Assembly (NCBI GenBank): GCA_944392565.1
Contig: CALXWX010000001.1
Location: forward strand, 313,444 to 377,443
DNA from: an uncultured Alphaproteobacteria bacterium
Lineage (GTDB): Bacteria; Pseudomonadota; Alphaproteobacteria; Rs-D84
Reading direction: 5' to 3'
DNA length: 64,000 bases
The position numbers and the translations under genes were made by a program. Every line of letters begins with the position of its first letter. Position 1 is the stretch's first letter. The notes beneath the pieces are model-generated. The model made no database searches. It saw only the letters and a program-made list of their open reading frames with translations, and had not been told where the DNA came from. This document shows positions 31,773 through 40,212 of this stretch, one piece after another.

Positions 31773-34334
31773 GTGGCGGATAAGAATAAATTAACCCCTG
31801 TTATGCAGCAATATGTTGATATGAAATCGGAAAATCCCGATGCATTGCTGATGTTTCGCCTGGGCGATTTTTACGAGGCTTTTTTTGAAGACGCCAAAAC
31901 AATCAGTACAAACCTGGGGCTGGTGTTAACCCAGCGCGGTACCGATGGCGATGGTGAAAATATACCAATGTGCGGAATTCCATGGCATGCCGCCGATAAC
32001 TATTTTGGTCGCCTGGTTCGGGCGGGTTTTCGGGTTGCGCTGGTCGAACAGATGGAAACCCCGGCCCAGGCCAAGGCACGCGGGCATAAATTTATTGAAC
32101 GAAAAATAATCCGTGTTTTAACACCGGGGACATTGACCGACGAAAATTTATTAACGCCAAAGAATTCTAATTTTTTAATTGCGGTTGCACCAATGCCCGA
32201 TGGGCGATTTGATATTGCGGGATGCGATATTTCCACCGGTGAATTTTTTATCGGAAAAACGGGCGATATTATTGATGATATGGTTCGCATTAATCCCGCA
32301 GAAATTATTTATCCGGCATCGGTTGCAGAAAAAGAAATAATATTGCATTTGCGCGATGTATTTAAAACAACGCCGGTATATGAAAAATTGTATCATCGCA
32401 CAGATATTGACCAGATTGTATCGCGCGTATTTGGTGGGGTGGTTAATGCGCCCATTGATGGTGCAACAAATTGCGATAATGCAATTGCATTGCTGGCGGG
32501 ATATTTATTTAATACCCAACGCGGCGCCGCGATAACATTTCGCGCACCATATGTTTATAAATCTGGGCGTCAATTATTAATTGATTCTGCCACATGGAAA
32601 AGTTTGGAAATCGATGCCCCAATAAATGATGGCGGGGTATGCCTGGTTGATGTTCTGGACAATACCAAGACCGCCGCCGGTGCGCGTAAATTGCGCGCGT
32701 ATTTACGAACATTATCTGGTGATGCCGACGAAATTCGCAAACGCCAAGAACATATTGGACATTTAATATTAAATCCTGATGTTATGGGGGTGGTATCAAA
32801 TGCGCTGGATGGTTTGCCGGATGTTGGGCGCAGTTTGTCGCGTTTGTTATCTGGTCGCGGCACACCGCGTGATATGCGCCATATAACAGATTTTTTAATT
32901 GAACTGCCAAATGCCAAAGTATTAGGAACAAAACTGGATGCTGGATTCGCGGCACAATTTGCCGACATTCATACACACGATGATTTGGCATTGGAATTGC
33001 GTTCGGCATTATCAGATGAATTGCCGACATTTTTCCGTGATGGTAATGTAATTCGTGCTGGGTTTGATGCATCGCTGGATAATATGCGTTCATTGGCACA
33101 TGGTGCCAAAGAAACGATTGCCAGTTTACAGGCACAATATGCCGCCGACACTGGCATTCACAATTTAAAAATAAAATATAATAATATCCTGGGGTATTTT
33201 ATAGAGGTTCCATCCACCCGCGCCGATATATTAATGAAACCAGAATCTGGATTTATTCATCGTCAAACGATGGCGGGCAATATGCGATTTACAACTGCGC
33301 GCCTGATTGATTTGGATAATGATGTGCGATCTGCGGCGGAAAAATCGGCGGCGATAGAGGCTGAAATTATTTCGCGTCTGATTGAACACATTCGCGCGGC
33401 ATCCGATGATCTGCTGGCTGCGGCGGATACATTGGCAGATTTAGACGCATGGTATTCATTGGCAATTGTTGCCGATCGGTATTCTTGGATGCGCCCCACA
33501 ATCACAGATGATAATGCATTTGATATCATTGGCGGACGCCACCCGGTGATTGATTTTGTCTTGCGCAGCCGCGGGGATAACTTTGTCAAAAATGATTGTA
33601 ATTTAAATGCGCGTCCGATTGCATTATTAACCGGACCAAACATGGCGGGTAAATCAACATACCTGCGCCAGAATGCGTTATTGGTCGTATTGGCGCATAT
33701 GGGGTCATTTGTACCCGCCGCCCGCGCAACAATTGGCATTTGCGACCAATTGTTCAGTCGGGTTGGCGCGTCTGATAATTTGGCGGCGGGTCAATCCACA
33801 TTCATGGTGGAAATGAGTGAAACTGCAAACATCCTGCGCCGTGCAACAAAACAGTCTTTTATTATCTTTGATGAAATCGGACGCGGTACGGCAACATATG
33901 ATGGTATGGCAATTGCCCAGGCGGTCTTAGAATTTTTAAATGAAATGCAACCACGAACATTATTTGCAACCCATTATCATGAATTAACCGCATTGGTTGG
34001 TGATAGAGCAGGGCAGTTGAAAAATATATCATGCCTGACGATTGATGTTCGTGAACATAACAATGAAATAATATTTATGCATAAAATCGTGCCTGGCGTT
34101 GCAAATCGTTCATATGGGATTCAGGTTGCAAAAATGGCGGGCATGCCAGAATCAGTCGTTGCCCGTGCCGAAGATGTTTTGGCAGCATTGGAGGCGCGCA
34201 ATGATGCGATTGCGCCTGAACGCACATCAGAAAATACACAATGCGCAAAAGATAACACCAATGCCCCAGACAACACGAATCCAAATTGTGTTGCGCAACC
34301 GGCGGGGCGGGTACAATTAAACCTGTTTGGATGA
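31773..34334 (+). CDS. mutS: DNA mismatch repair protein MutS
   Basis: MutS recognises mismatches. The N-terminal mismatch-binding GDFYEAFFEDA carries the Phe-x-Glu type motif. The connector, lever and clamp follow. The ATPase has Walker A GPNMAGKST near residue 620 and DEIGRGTATYDGMAIA. Its 853 aa are normal. The start is GTG 31773. A tail of about 45 residues rich in Asn/Asp/Thr separates the ATPase from the final VQLNLFG motif, which resembles a beta-clamp-binding peptide. Confidence 0.96.
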   Translation: MADKNKLTPVMQQYVDMKSENPDALLMFRLGDFYEAFFEDAKTISTNLGLVLTQRGTDGDGENIPMCGIPWHAADNYFGRLVRAGFRVALVEQMETPAQAKARGHKFIERKIIRVLTPGTLTDENLLTPKNSNFLIAVAPMPDGRFDIAGCDISTGEFFIGKTGDIIDDMVRINPAEIIYPASVAEKEIILHLRDVFKTTPVYEKLYHRTDIDQIVSRVFGGVVNAPIDGATNCDNAIALLAGYLFNTQRGAAITFRAPYVYKSGRQLLIDSATWKSLEIDAPINDGGVCLVDVLDNTKTAAGARKLRAYLRTLSGDADEIRKRQEHIGHLILNPDVMGVVSNALDGLPDVGRSLSRLLSGRGTPRDMRHITDFLIELPNAKVLGTKLDAGFAAQFADIHTHDDLALELRSALSDELPTFFRDGNVIRAGFDASLDNMRSLAHGAKETIASLQAQYAADTGIHNLKIKYNNILGYFIEVPSTRADILMKPESGFIHRQTMAGNMRFTTARLIDLDNDVRSAAEKSAAIEAEIISRLIEHIRAASDDLLAAADTLADLDAWYSLAIVADRYSWMRPTITDDNAFDIIGGRHPVIDFVLRSRGDNFVKNDCNLNARPIALLTGPNMAGKSTYLRQNALLVVLAHMGSFVPAARATIGICDQLFSRVGASDNLAAGQSTFMVEMSETANILRRATKQSFIIFDEIGRGTATYDGMAIAQAVLEFLNEMQPRTLFATHYHELTALVGDRAGQLKNISCLTIDVREHNNEIIFMHKIVPGVANRSYGIQVAKMAGMPESVVARAEDVLAALEARNDAIAPERTSENTQCAKDNTNAPDNTNPNCVAQPAGRVQLNLFG

Positions 34335-34347
34335 TAAAGGATTGCTT

Positions 34348-34839
34348 ATGAACTTTTCCCCAGTTTTTGTTTTCAGAACACCATTTTATGAACCGCGATA
34401 TCAAGAATTTTATAATATCACGCATTTAAAAGAATTCTTGACCGAATTTAATTTTATGGCGCCGCACGCGGTCAGTAATTTATCAACCGGATTGCCAGAA
34501 TTTCAATTGGGAACAAAACTGGAATTTGTCATGGATGGATATTATTGTGAATCTGATATCCGTTGGGGACCGCGATTTATTGCGGCGCGCAATGTTCGTA
34601 TTGATAATGCGTCTGGTCGCGTATATGCCGATGTTCCGATGGATTCGCATTCCAGAAATGGTGGTGGGATTGTTAACCGTGAATATCGTGAAATTTTATT
34701 ACATCGTGGCATAACAGATGCGGTCATTAATATGCATAACTTGCGCCAATTATTTCCGGTTTGTGAAGAAAACCGTTCAGAATTAAATAAATTTTTATCC
34801 ATCGTTATGCGTGAAAAATATCAAATTAAAAGGCGTTAA
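34348..34839 (+). CDS. Protein of unknown function between mutS and truB
   Basis: I do not recognise this 163-aa protein. It has no signal peptide or membrane helix and is mixed alpha/beta in composition. A possible conserved region is YYCESDIRWGPRFIAARNVRIDNASGRVYADV. The ATG at 34348 is preceded by AAAGGA. Frames from upstream TTG lack a site. It sits between mutS and truB with tight spacing and is surely co-transcribed. Confidence 0.7.
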   Translation: MNFSPVFVFRTPFYEPRYQEFYNITHLKEFLTEFNFMAPHAVSNLSTGLPEFQLGTKLEFVMDGYYCESDIRWGPRFIAARNVRIDNASGRVYADVPMDSHSRNGGGIVNREYREILLHRGITDAVINMHNLRQLFPVCEENRSELNKFLSIVMREKYQIKRR

Positions 34840-34840
34840 A

Positions 34841-35713
34841 TTGTCATCTGGTTGGATTATCTTAGATAAACCATCCGGCATATCCAGCCGCGCCGCCGGC
34901 GCGCGCGTGGCGCGTATATTTAACGCAAAAACATTTGGGCATATTGGCACATTGGACCCGATGGCATCGGGCGTACTGCCAATTGCGATTGGCGCGGCGA
35001 CCAAAATGATACCATTTGTCGAAGATGTGCGCCCCAGTACCAAAGAATATGAATTTTCATTACAATTTGGTTTTGAAACGGACACACTGGATATAACCGG
35101 AACAAAAATACGAAATATTGATGTTATTCCATCGCGTGATATGGTTTTATCAGTATTACCACAGTTAATTGGCGATATTAATCAAACGCCACCGGCATAC
35201 AGCGCCGTGCATGTTTCCGGGCGCCGTGCATATGAATTGGCGCGCCGTGGCACGGATATAGAAATCCCGCCACGCCGCGTACATATTGAATGCCTGGAAT
35301 TAATCGATGTAAATGATAATATTTGGCACTTTCGCACGCGTTGCGGGCGTGGAACATATGTGCGTGCGCTGGCGCGGGATATTGCATATTTGTGTGGTTC
35401 GTATGCCACGGTTAATATGATACGCCGCACAGAAAGTGTTGGATTCCAGATAAAAAATACTGTACAACTTGATTTTTTGGAAAATCTGGTTAATAATGGT
35501 GCGGCACCATGGGAATACCTGGGTGCGGTTGATTCAGGACTGGGGGACATTCCGGTTTTGAATCTGGGCGGTAATTCGGTCAAACTGTACAGGAATGGCG
35601 GATTTATCGTGACAAGTGGGGCAAACGGTATGTATCGTGTTTATTCTGGTGGCGAATTCATCGGCATTGGGGTGATTGACGATAACACACTGCGCCCGAA
35701 ACGAACAATTTAA
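34841..35713 (+). CDS. truB: tRNA pseudouridine-55 synthase TruB
   Basis: TruB makes pseudouridine 55 in the T-loop of tRNAs. The catalytic Asp is in [19 protein letters not shown]. The chosen TTG start at 34841 has AAAAGG at 34827-34832 and begins right before [13 protein letters not shown], the usual N-terminus. A GTG at 34811 would add 10 residues but has no site. Its 290 aa are normal. rpsO follows after 16 nt, as in many proteobacteria. Confidence 0.93.
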   Translation: MSSGWIILDKPSGISSRAAGARVARIFNAKTFGHIGTLDPMASGVLPIAIGAATKMIPFVEDVRPSTKEYEFSLQFGFETDTLDITGTKIRNIDVIPSRDMVLSVLPQLIGDINQTPPAYSAVHVSGRRAYELARRGTDIEIPPRRVHIECLELIDVNDNIWHFRTRCGRGTYVRALARDIAYLCGSYATVNMIRRTESVGFQIKNTVQLDFLENLVNNGAAPWEYLGAVDSGLGDIPVLNLGGNSVKLYRNGGFIVTSGANGMYRVYSGGEFIGIGVIDDNTLRPKRTI

Positions 35714-35729
35714 ACCAAGGGAAAATACA

Positions 35730-36002
35730 GTGTCCATTACAAAGACAAGAAAGCAAGAATTAATTACGGAATTTAAAACCACAGATGTTGATAATGGTGG
35801 TTCTGCGGCGGCCCAGGTTGCGGTTCTGACGGAACGCATTCGCAATTTGACCGAACATATGAAAAATAATCACAAGGATAAACATTCCAGACGTGGTTTA
35901 TTGCTGATGGTTAATCGCCGTAAAAAATTATTGGCATACATCAAAAAGAACAGTGTTTCTGAATACGAAGACCTGATTAAAAAATTGGGTCTGCGTAAAT
36001 AA
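35730..36002 (+). CDS. rpsO: 30S ribosomal protein S15
   Basis: S15 binds the central domain of 16S rRNA and a 30S bridge. The 90 aa beginning [16 protein letters not shown] and including [22 protein letters not shown] are typical. The start is GTG 35730 with AAGGGA at 35718-35723; the longer frame from 35676 is not needed. A terminator follows, so it is separated from pnp. Confidence 0.96.
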   Translation: MSITKTRKQELITEFKTTDVDNGGSAAAQVAVLTERIRNLTEHMKNNHKDKHSRRGLLLMVNRRKKLLAYIKKNSVSEYEDLIKKLGLRK

Positions 36003-36030
36003 AAAATCGCCCGTTTGGGCGATTTTTTTA
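36001..36030 (+). terminator. rpsO terminator
   Basis: The stem ATCGCCC/GGGCGAT with loop GTTT is followed by T7. Confidence 0.85.
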
Positions 36031-36049
36031 TTGTGATGCATAATGGCAA

Positions 36050-36120
36050 GAAGAGTGCTCGTGGGTGGGCGCGTGTGGCGCGCACTCTCTTGTCATTGCG
36101 AGTGCAACGAAGCAATCCAG
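36050..36120. repeat. Dispersed palindromic repeat (CATTGCGAG type)
   Basis: An inverted repeat AGAGTGC/GCACTCT (36052-36058 with 36082-36088) adjoins a TGTCATTGCGAG...CGAAGCAATCC segment (36091-36118). Segments of that type are widespread palindromic repeats in bacterial genomes, whose spurious translations contain SLRxxRSNP. Only this copy is in the window. It separates rpsO from pnp. Confidence 0.65.
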
Positions 36121-36188
36121 TCATTTATGCTGTCGCGCATCGACACTATGTTAAAAAAATGATGATTTTTTCACATAATGAAAAAAGT

Positions 36189-36216
36189 TTGCATATACGC
36201 AAATATTATTTATAAT
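36189..36216 (+). promoter_or_regulatory. pnp promoter
   Basis: TTGCAT, a 16-nt spacer and TATAAT place the start near 36223, exactly at the base of the leader hairpin. Confidence 0.65.
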
Positions 36217-36222
36217 CAATAT

Positions 36223-36293
36223 AATGCGAAGGCGAAATTGTTCATTCTTGCATTTATCCCAGAATGCAAAAACGAATGATTTTTCTTCGCATT
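36223..36293 (+). promoter_or_regulatory. pnp leader stem-loop
   Basis: A long stem is formed by 36223-36231/36285-36293 (9 bp), 36242-36247/36274-36279 and 36248-36254/36263-36269. It resembles the RNase III-cleaved leader through which PNPase represses itself in enterobacteria. Confidence 0.6.
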
Positions 36294-36322
36294 GAAACTG
36301 AATTAAGAATATGGAGAAAAAT

Positions 36323-38491
36323 ATGTTATTTGGTTTATTTAATAAAGATGAAAAAACACATTTAAATAATCCCGTTGCGGTTGAAATTCCGTATGGGGAT
36401 ACTGTATTACGCCTGGAAACTGGTCGCATGGCAAAACAGGCAAATGGTGCTGTTTTGGCAACGATGGGCGGTACAATGGTTCTGGCAACTGTTTGCGCGG
36501 AAAAAGATGCTGTCGAAGGGCAAGACTTTTTCCCATTAACCGTTGATTACCAGGAAAAATTTGCGTCCGCCGGTCGCATACCGGGTTCGCGCGATCGCCG
36601 CGAAGGCAAGGCATCAACCGGCGAAACATTAATCGCGCGTTTGATTGATCGTCCAATTCGTCCATTGTTCCCAGAAACATTTAAGAACAAGGTTCAAATT
36701 GTTGCCCAGGTATTTTCTTATGACAAGGTTAACCAGCCAGACATCTTGGCAATGATTGCATCGTCTGCGGCATTGGCATTATCGGGTGTTCCATTCGCGG
36801 GTCCAATTGGCGCGGCACGTGTCAGCTATGCCGATGGGAAATATGTATTAAATCCATCCAAGAAATTTGTCGAAGATTCTGAAATGGATTTGGTCGTTGC
36901 TGCAACCAAAGACGGCGTGTTAATGGTTGAATCTGAAATTGGTGAATTGGACGAAGCAACTGTCCTGGGCGCGGTGAAATTTGGTTTTGATGCACAGCAA
37001 GATGTTATTCGTGCAATTAATGAATTAACTGAAAAAGCGGGCAAACCACGCTGGGCAACACCAGAAAAATCAGACGAATACATCGCAATGGAAAAAGATT
37101 TTGAATCTTTTGCGGGCGAAATTGAATCTGCATTACAGATAAAAGAAAAATTGGTTCGTCTGGACACATTGGCACAAATTCATGCATCTGCCAAGGCACG
37201 CATACCAGAACTGTTCCCTGAAACCACAACCGCACAATCAACATTGGAATCATGGGCGGATGAAATTGTGGAAAATCTGACGGCGCGTATTATGCGTGGC
37301 AATATTTTGGCGGGGCATCCCCGTATTGATGGGCGTGATAATAAAACTGTGCGTCCAATTGAAATTGAATTGGGTGTTTTGCCACGCGCACATGGTTCGG
37401 CATTGTTCACCCGCGGTGAAACCCAGGCATTGGTTTCATTAACATTGGGTGGCGGCAAAGATGCATTGCCAATTGAAAACCTGGATGGTGCCGAAGAACG
37501 CGATTTCATATTAAACTATAATTTCCCGGGATATTCTGTTGGTGAATGCAAGGGATTAAAATCCCCGGGACGCCGTGAAATTGGGCATGGAAACCTGGCA
37601 TGGCGTGCATTGCATCCAATGATACCATCGCGCAGTGAATTTGATTATGTAATCCGTGTTGTGTCTGACATTCTGGAATCAAATGGTTCATCATCAATGG
37701 CAACGACATGCGGTGCAACATTGGCAATGATGGATGGTGGCGTTCCATTAAAACGCCCAGTCGCTGGCATCGCCATGGGATTGATAAAAGAGGGCGATAA
37801 TTACGCCATTCTGACTGATATCTTGGGTGATGAAGATCACTTGGGCGACATGGATTTCAAGGTTACCGGTACATCCCAGGGTATAACCGCGTTGCAAATG
37901 GATATAAAAATTACATCCATTACATTTGAAATCATGAAACATGCATTGGAACAGGCAAAAGATGGTCGTATGCATATTTTGGGCAAGATTGAAAAGGCAA
38001 TTAAATCGCCACGCGATCATGTGTCTGAATATGCACCACAGTTATACACCATGAAAATTAACCCAGACAAGGTTCGTGATGTCATCGGCAAGGGTGGTTC
38101 TGTTATCCAGGCATTGACCCGTGAAACAGATACACAAATTGACCTGGAAGATGACGGAACGGTAAAAATCATGGCAACATCCAAAGAAAGTGCCGATGCC
38201 GCAATTGCGCGTATCAAAGACATCGTTGCCGAACCAGAAGTTGGCGTAATTTATCCGGGTGTTATATCTGGAATCAAAGATTTTGGTTTGTTTGTGAAAA
38301 TCTTGAATGGTTTTGAATCAATGGTTCATATTTCTGAAATCACGGGTGAACGCATTGCCAAAATCGAAGATGCCGGATTCAAAGAAGGCGATAAAGTTTT
38401 CGTTCGCTATCTGGGTGCGGATAAACGTGGTAAAACGCGCATGTCCATGGTTGGTATTGACCAGAAAACTGGCGCAGAAATCAAAAAATAA
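36323..38491 (+). CDS. pnp: Polyribonucleotide nucleotidyltransferase (PNPase)
   Basis: PNPase degrades RNA phosphorolytically from the 3' end. Two RNase PH-like domains surround an all-alpha domain, followed by KH (DKVRDVIGKGGSVIQALT near residue 575) and S1 (GVISGIKDFGLFVKILNG near 635). I choose ATG 36323, because the ATG at 36311 contains the GGAG used as its ribosome binding site. This gives 722 aa, the usual size. Confidence 0.96.
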   Translation: MLFGLFNKDEKTHLNNPVAVEIPYGDTVLRLETGRMAKQANGAVLATMGGTMVLATVCAEKDAVEGQDFFPLTVDYQEKFASAGRIPGSRDRREGKASTGETLIARLIDRPIRPLFPETFKNKVQIVAQVFSYDKVNQPDILAMIASSAALALSGVPFAGPIGAARVSYADGKYVLNPSKKFVEDSEMDLVVAATKDGVLMVESEIGELDEATVLGAVKFGFDAQQDVIRAINELTEKAGKPRWATPEKSDEYIAMEKDFESFAGEIESALQIKEKLVRLDTLAQIHASAKARIPELFPETTTAQSTLESWADEIVENLTARIMRGNILAGHPRIDGRDNKTVRPIEIELGVLPRAHGSALFTRGETQALVSLTLGGGKDALPIENLDGAEERDFILNYNFPGYSVGECKGLKSPGRREIGHGNLAWRALHPMIPSRSEFDYVIRVVSDILESNGSSSMATTCGATLAMMDGGVPLKRPVAGIAMGLIKEGDNYAILTDILGDEDHLGDMDFKVTGTSQGITALQMDIKITSITFEIMKHALEQAKDGRMHILGKIEKAIKSPRDHVSEYAPQLYTMKINPDKVRDVIGKGGSVIQALTRETDTQIDLEDDGTVKIMATSKESADAAIARIKDIVAEPEVGVIYPGVISGIKDFGLFVKILNGFESMVHISEITGERIAKIEDAGFKEGDKVFVRYLGADKRGKTRMSMVGIDQKTGAEIKK

Positions 38492-38549
38492 AAAACAAAA
38501 TATTGCGCGTCCAATCGGGCGCGCATATTAAACCAATGGGGGGATAAAA

Positions 38550-38849
38550 ATGGATATGGACGCATTAATGGCTCAGGCCAGTGTATTACAGGACAAGGTT
38601 GCCGCCGCCCAAGATAAATTGGGAAAAACCCATGTAAAGGGAATTGCGGATGCCGGGGCATGTATTATTGACATGACATGTAAATATGACCTGGTAAATA
38701 TAACAATACGCCAAGATGTTTTATCACGCGGTGCGGATGCCGTGGCACAATTGGTTGCCGCCGCATACAATGATGCAAAATCCAAGGCAGATGCCACAAT
38801 TGATCGCGTTATGGGCGATGCAACCGTCGGATTGCCAATTGGGCAATAA
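38550..38849 (+). CDS. YbaB/EbfC-family nucleoid-associated protein
   Basis: This family forms small DNA-binding dimers. The 99-aa protein has the order seen in YbaB: an N-terminal helix (MDALMAQASVLQDKVAAAQDKLGKTHVKG), a beta sheet (IDMTCKYDLVNITI) and a C-terminal helix with AAAYNDAKSKAD. A GGGGGG site precedes the ATG. dnaX and recR, frequent neighbours of ybaB, are not adjacent. Confidence 0.88.
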   Translation: MDMDALMAQASVLQDKVAAAQDKLGKTHVKGIADAGACIIDMTCKYDLVNITIRQDVLSRGADAVAQLVAAAYNDAKSKADATIDRVMGDATVGLPIGQ

Positions 38850-38897
38850 AAAACTGGACAAGTGGGAAAAAATATTTTATTATATGCCCGCTGTTTC

Positions 38898-38974
38898 GGA
38901 TGTTTAGCTCAGTTGATTAGAGCATCTCGTTTACACCGAGAGGGTCGGGGGTTTGAGTCCCTCAACATCCACCA
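38898..38974 (+). tRNA. tRNA-Val(UAC)
   Basis: The 77-nt cloverleaf has acceptor GGATGTT/AACATCC, anticodon loop TTTACAC (TAC) and an encoded CCA. A hairpin beginning in the CCA follows. Confidence 0.96.
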
Positions 38975-39012
38975 CAAAATACAATCGCCCAACGGGCGAT
39001 TTTATTTTGTGC
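38958..39012 (+). repeat. tRNA-Val 3' end plus terminator hairpin (copy 1)
   Basis: The first 23 bp (38958-38980, tRNA 3' end) recur exactly at 39127-39149. The 29-bp hairpin block (38984-39012) recurs exactly at 39222-39250. In copy 1 the two parts are adjacent and form one long palindrome. Confidence 0.92.
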
Positions 39013-39016
39013 ATGG

Positions 39017-39143
39017 GGATGTGGGACGAAAACCCCCGAAGTAAGGGGTTTGAACCGCAGACGAGAGGCAGACGGCAGTATGCCGGTTCATGCGCAGCAT
39101 GAACGAGTCAAGGTCGGCGAAGCCAATCCCTCAACATCCACCA
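39017..39143 (+). other. Hairpin cassette with tRNA-like ends
   Basis: The 5' GGATGT can pair with ACATCC before the copied CCA, mimicking an acceptor stem around a body of about 110 nt. The body has hairpins AACCCC/GGGGTT, CGGCA/TGCCG and GTTCATGC/GCATGAAC. It is not a normal tRNA, since it has no anticodon or D-arm geometry. No credible ORF is present. Confidence 0.55.
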
Positions 39144-39250
39144 CAAAATTTCGTTAACGAACGCAGTGAGTTTAAGAAATTTTAGTGCCACACGAAGCCT
39201 TGTGCGAAGTGTGGCTTTTTTATCGCCCAACGGGCGATTTTATTTTGTGC
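39127..39250 (+). repeat. tRNA-Val 3' end copy 2, split by a 72-bp insert
   Basis: The copied tRNA end (39127-39149) and the copied hairpin block (39222-39250) are separated by 72 bp. That insert holds AAAATTTC/GAAATTTT and GCCACAC/GTGTGGC followed by T6. Beyond it, up to 39316, I see only an AT-rich promoter region. Confidence 0.85.
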
Positions 39251-39334
39251 CGTTGACCTAAAAGAATTCGTACACTGCACCTATCAAAAATTTTTCTTAT
39301 AAATTTTCTTGTTTTTATGTATAATTTTTACATC

Positions 39335-40138
39335 ATGGATTTAAAACAGATAAATAATACATCAATTACTGCGGCGAATATATCAATTGGCGATAAAATT
39401 CCGGTTGGTGGAACAATGCCTGGGGCATTTAATTTATCATTGGAAATTGACAAGATTCCCGATGAATTGGCAGACGCATTTAAAAAAATGCATGAAAATG
39501 CTGCGCGAATAAATACACCGGCATATGTAAAGTGGTTGCATGATATCGGAACAAATATTCCGCCTGATGTTTTTGCGCATTTGTTCGCATTTTCCCGCGT
39601 TTTTAATACAATGTTTCCATCGGTTGCCGCATCACCAGATATGTACATTGCACGCGGGGCTGAATTTTCAGAATCAAATACGGCGCAACTGTCAAATTTA
39701 TTTCATAAAAATTTGTTCCAGTGTGCGGAATTTGCAATTGTTGCACAATTATATTTACAAACAACTGGTATCGATTCTAAATATGTTGGTGGTGAATTTT
39801 TATCATCCCCAACGGTTGAATTTGGTGATTCGCATTCATGGAACGAAATTCACACAGAAAACGGGGAATATATTTTTGATCCGGCAAATCCGATGTATAC
39901 AAATATCGGAATTATGCCGAATATATCGCGTATAAAATTAAACAGCAAACAAATGGTTCAACTGCGCAGCATGCTGATGAAAAAACGGCGTGTGGCATAT
40001 TTCCCGGTGGAAAATATATTAACGCATCATACGGCATATTATGGATATGGTGATGGCGTATCTGTTTTCCCAGAATTGGTTATCAGTGCGCCCGATATTA
40101 ACACTGTGCATGTAAAAAAATCATTAATGCGCGAATAA
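39335..40138 (+). CDS. Transglutaminase-like (papain-fold) protein, cytoplasmic
   Basis: The catalytic triad of a transglutaminase-like domain is recognisable. Counted from an upstream ATG at 39317, Cys136 is in FQCAEFAIVAQLYL, His173 in SHSWNEIH and Asp188 in FDPANP, in the correct order and spacing. There is no signal peptide, so it would act in the cytoplasm. The exact role, peptidase or amidase, cannot be told. A TATAAT at 39320-39325 argues that the start is ATG 39335 (MDLKQIN), with a leaderless mRNA. The gene is isolated and follows the tRNA-Val cassette. Confidence 0.68.
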   Translation: MDLKQINNTSITAANISIGDKIPVGGTMPGAFNLSLEIDKIPDELADAFKKMHENAARINTPAYVKWLHDIGTNIPPDVFAHLFAFSRVFNTMFPSVAASPDMYIARGAEFSESNTAQLSNLFHKNLFQCAEFAIVAQLYLQTTGIDSKYVGGEFLSSPTVEFGDSHSWNEIHTENGEYIFDPANPMYTNIGIMPNISRIKLNSKQMVQLRSMLMKKRRVAYFPVENILTHHTAYYGYGDGVSVFPELVISAPDINTVHVKKSLMRE

Positions 40139-40139
40139 T

Positions 40140-40178
40140 ATTTACAATTATTGTAAATGAATTTAAAACATGTATAAT
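40140..40178 (+). promoter_or_regulatory. Promoter with operator-like palindrome
   Basis: TTGTAA (40151-40156), a 16-nt spacer and TATAAT (40173-40178) form the promoter of the OmpA lipoprotein. The 19-bp dyad ATTTACAATTATTGTAAAT (40140-40158) covers the -35, suggesting a repressor site. Confidence 0.5.
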
Positions 40179-40212
40179 AAATAAACATATATAAATCAAA
40201 GGAAAGAAAGAC

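Noticed and set aside
39017-39143. A second tRNA-Val gene
   Set aside because: Only the acceptor-like ends and the copied CCA fit. The interior has no anticodon, D-arm or T-arm geometry, so I list it as a cassette and not as a tRNA.
38898-39250. A genomic island with integrase at tRNA-Val
   Set aside because: The repeat span is under 300 bp and no integrase, recombinase or phage gene is nearby, so a conventional island is excluded.
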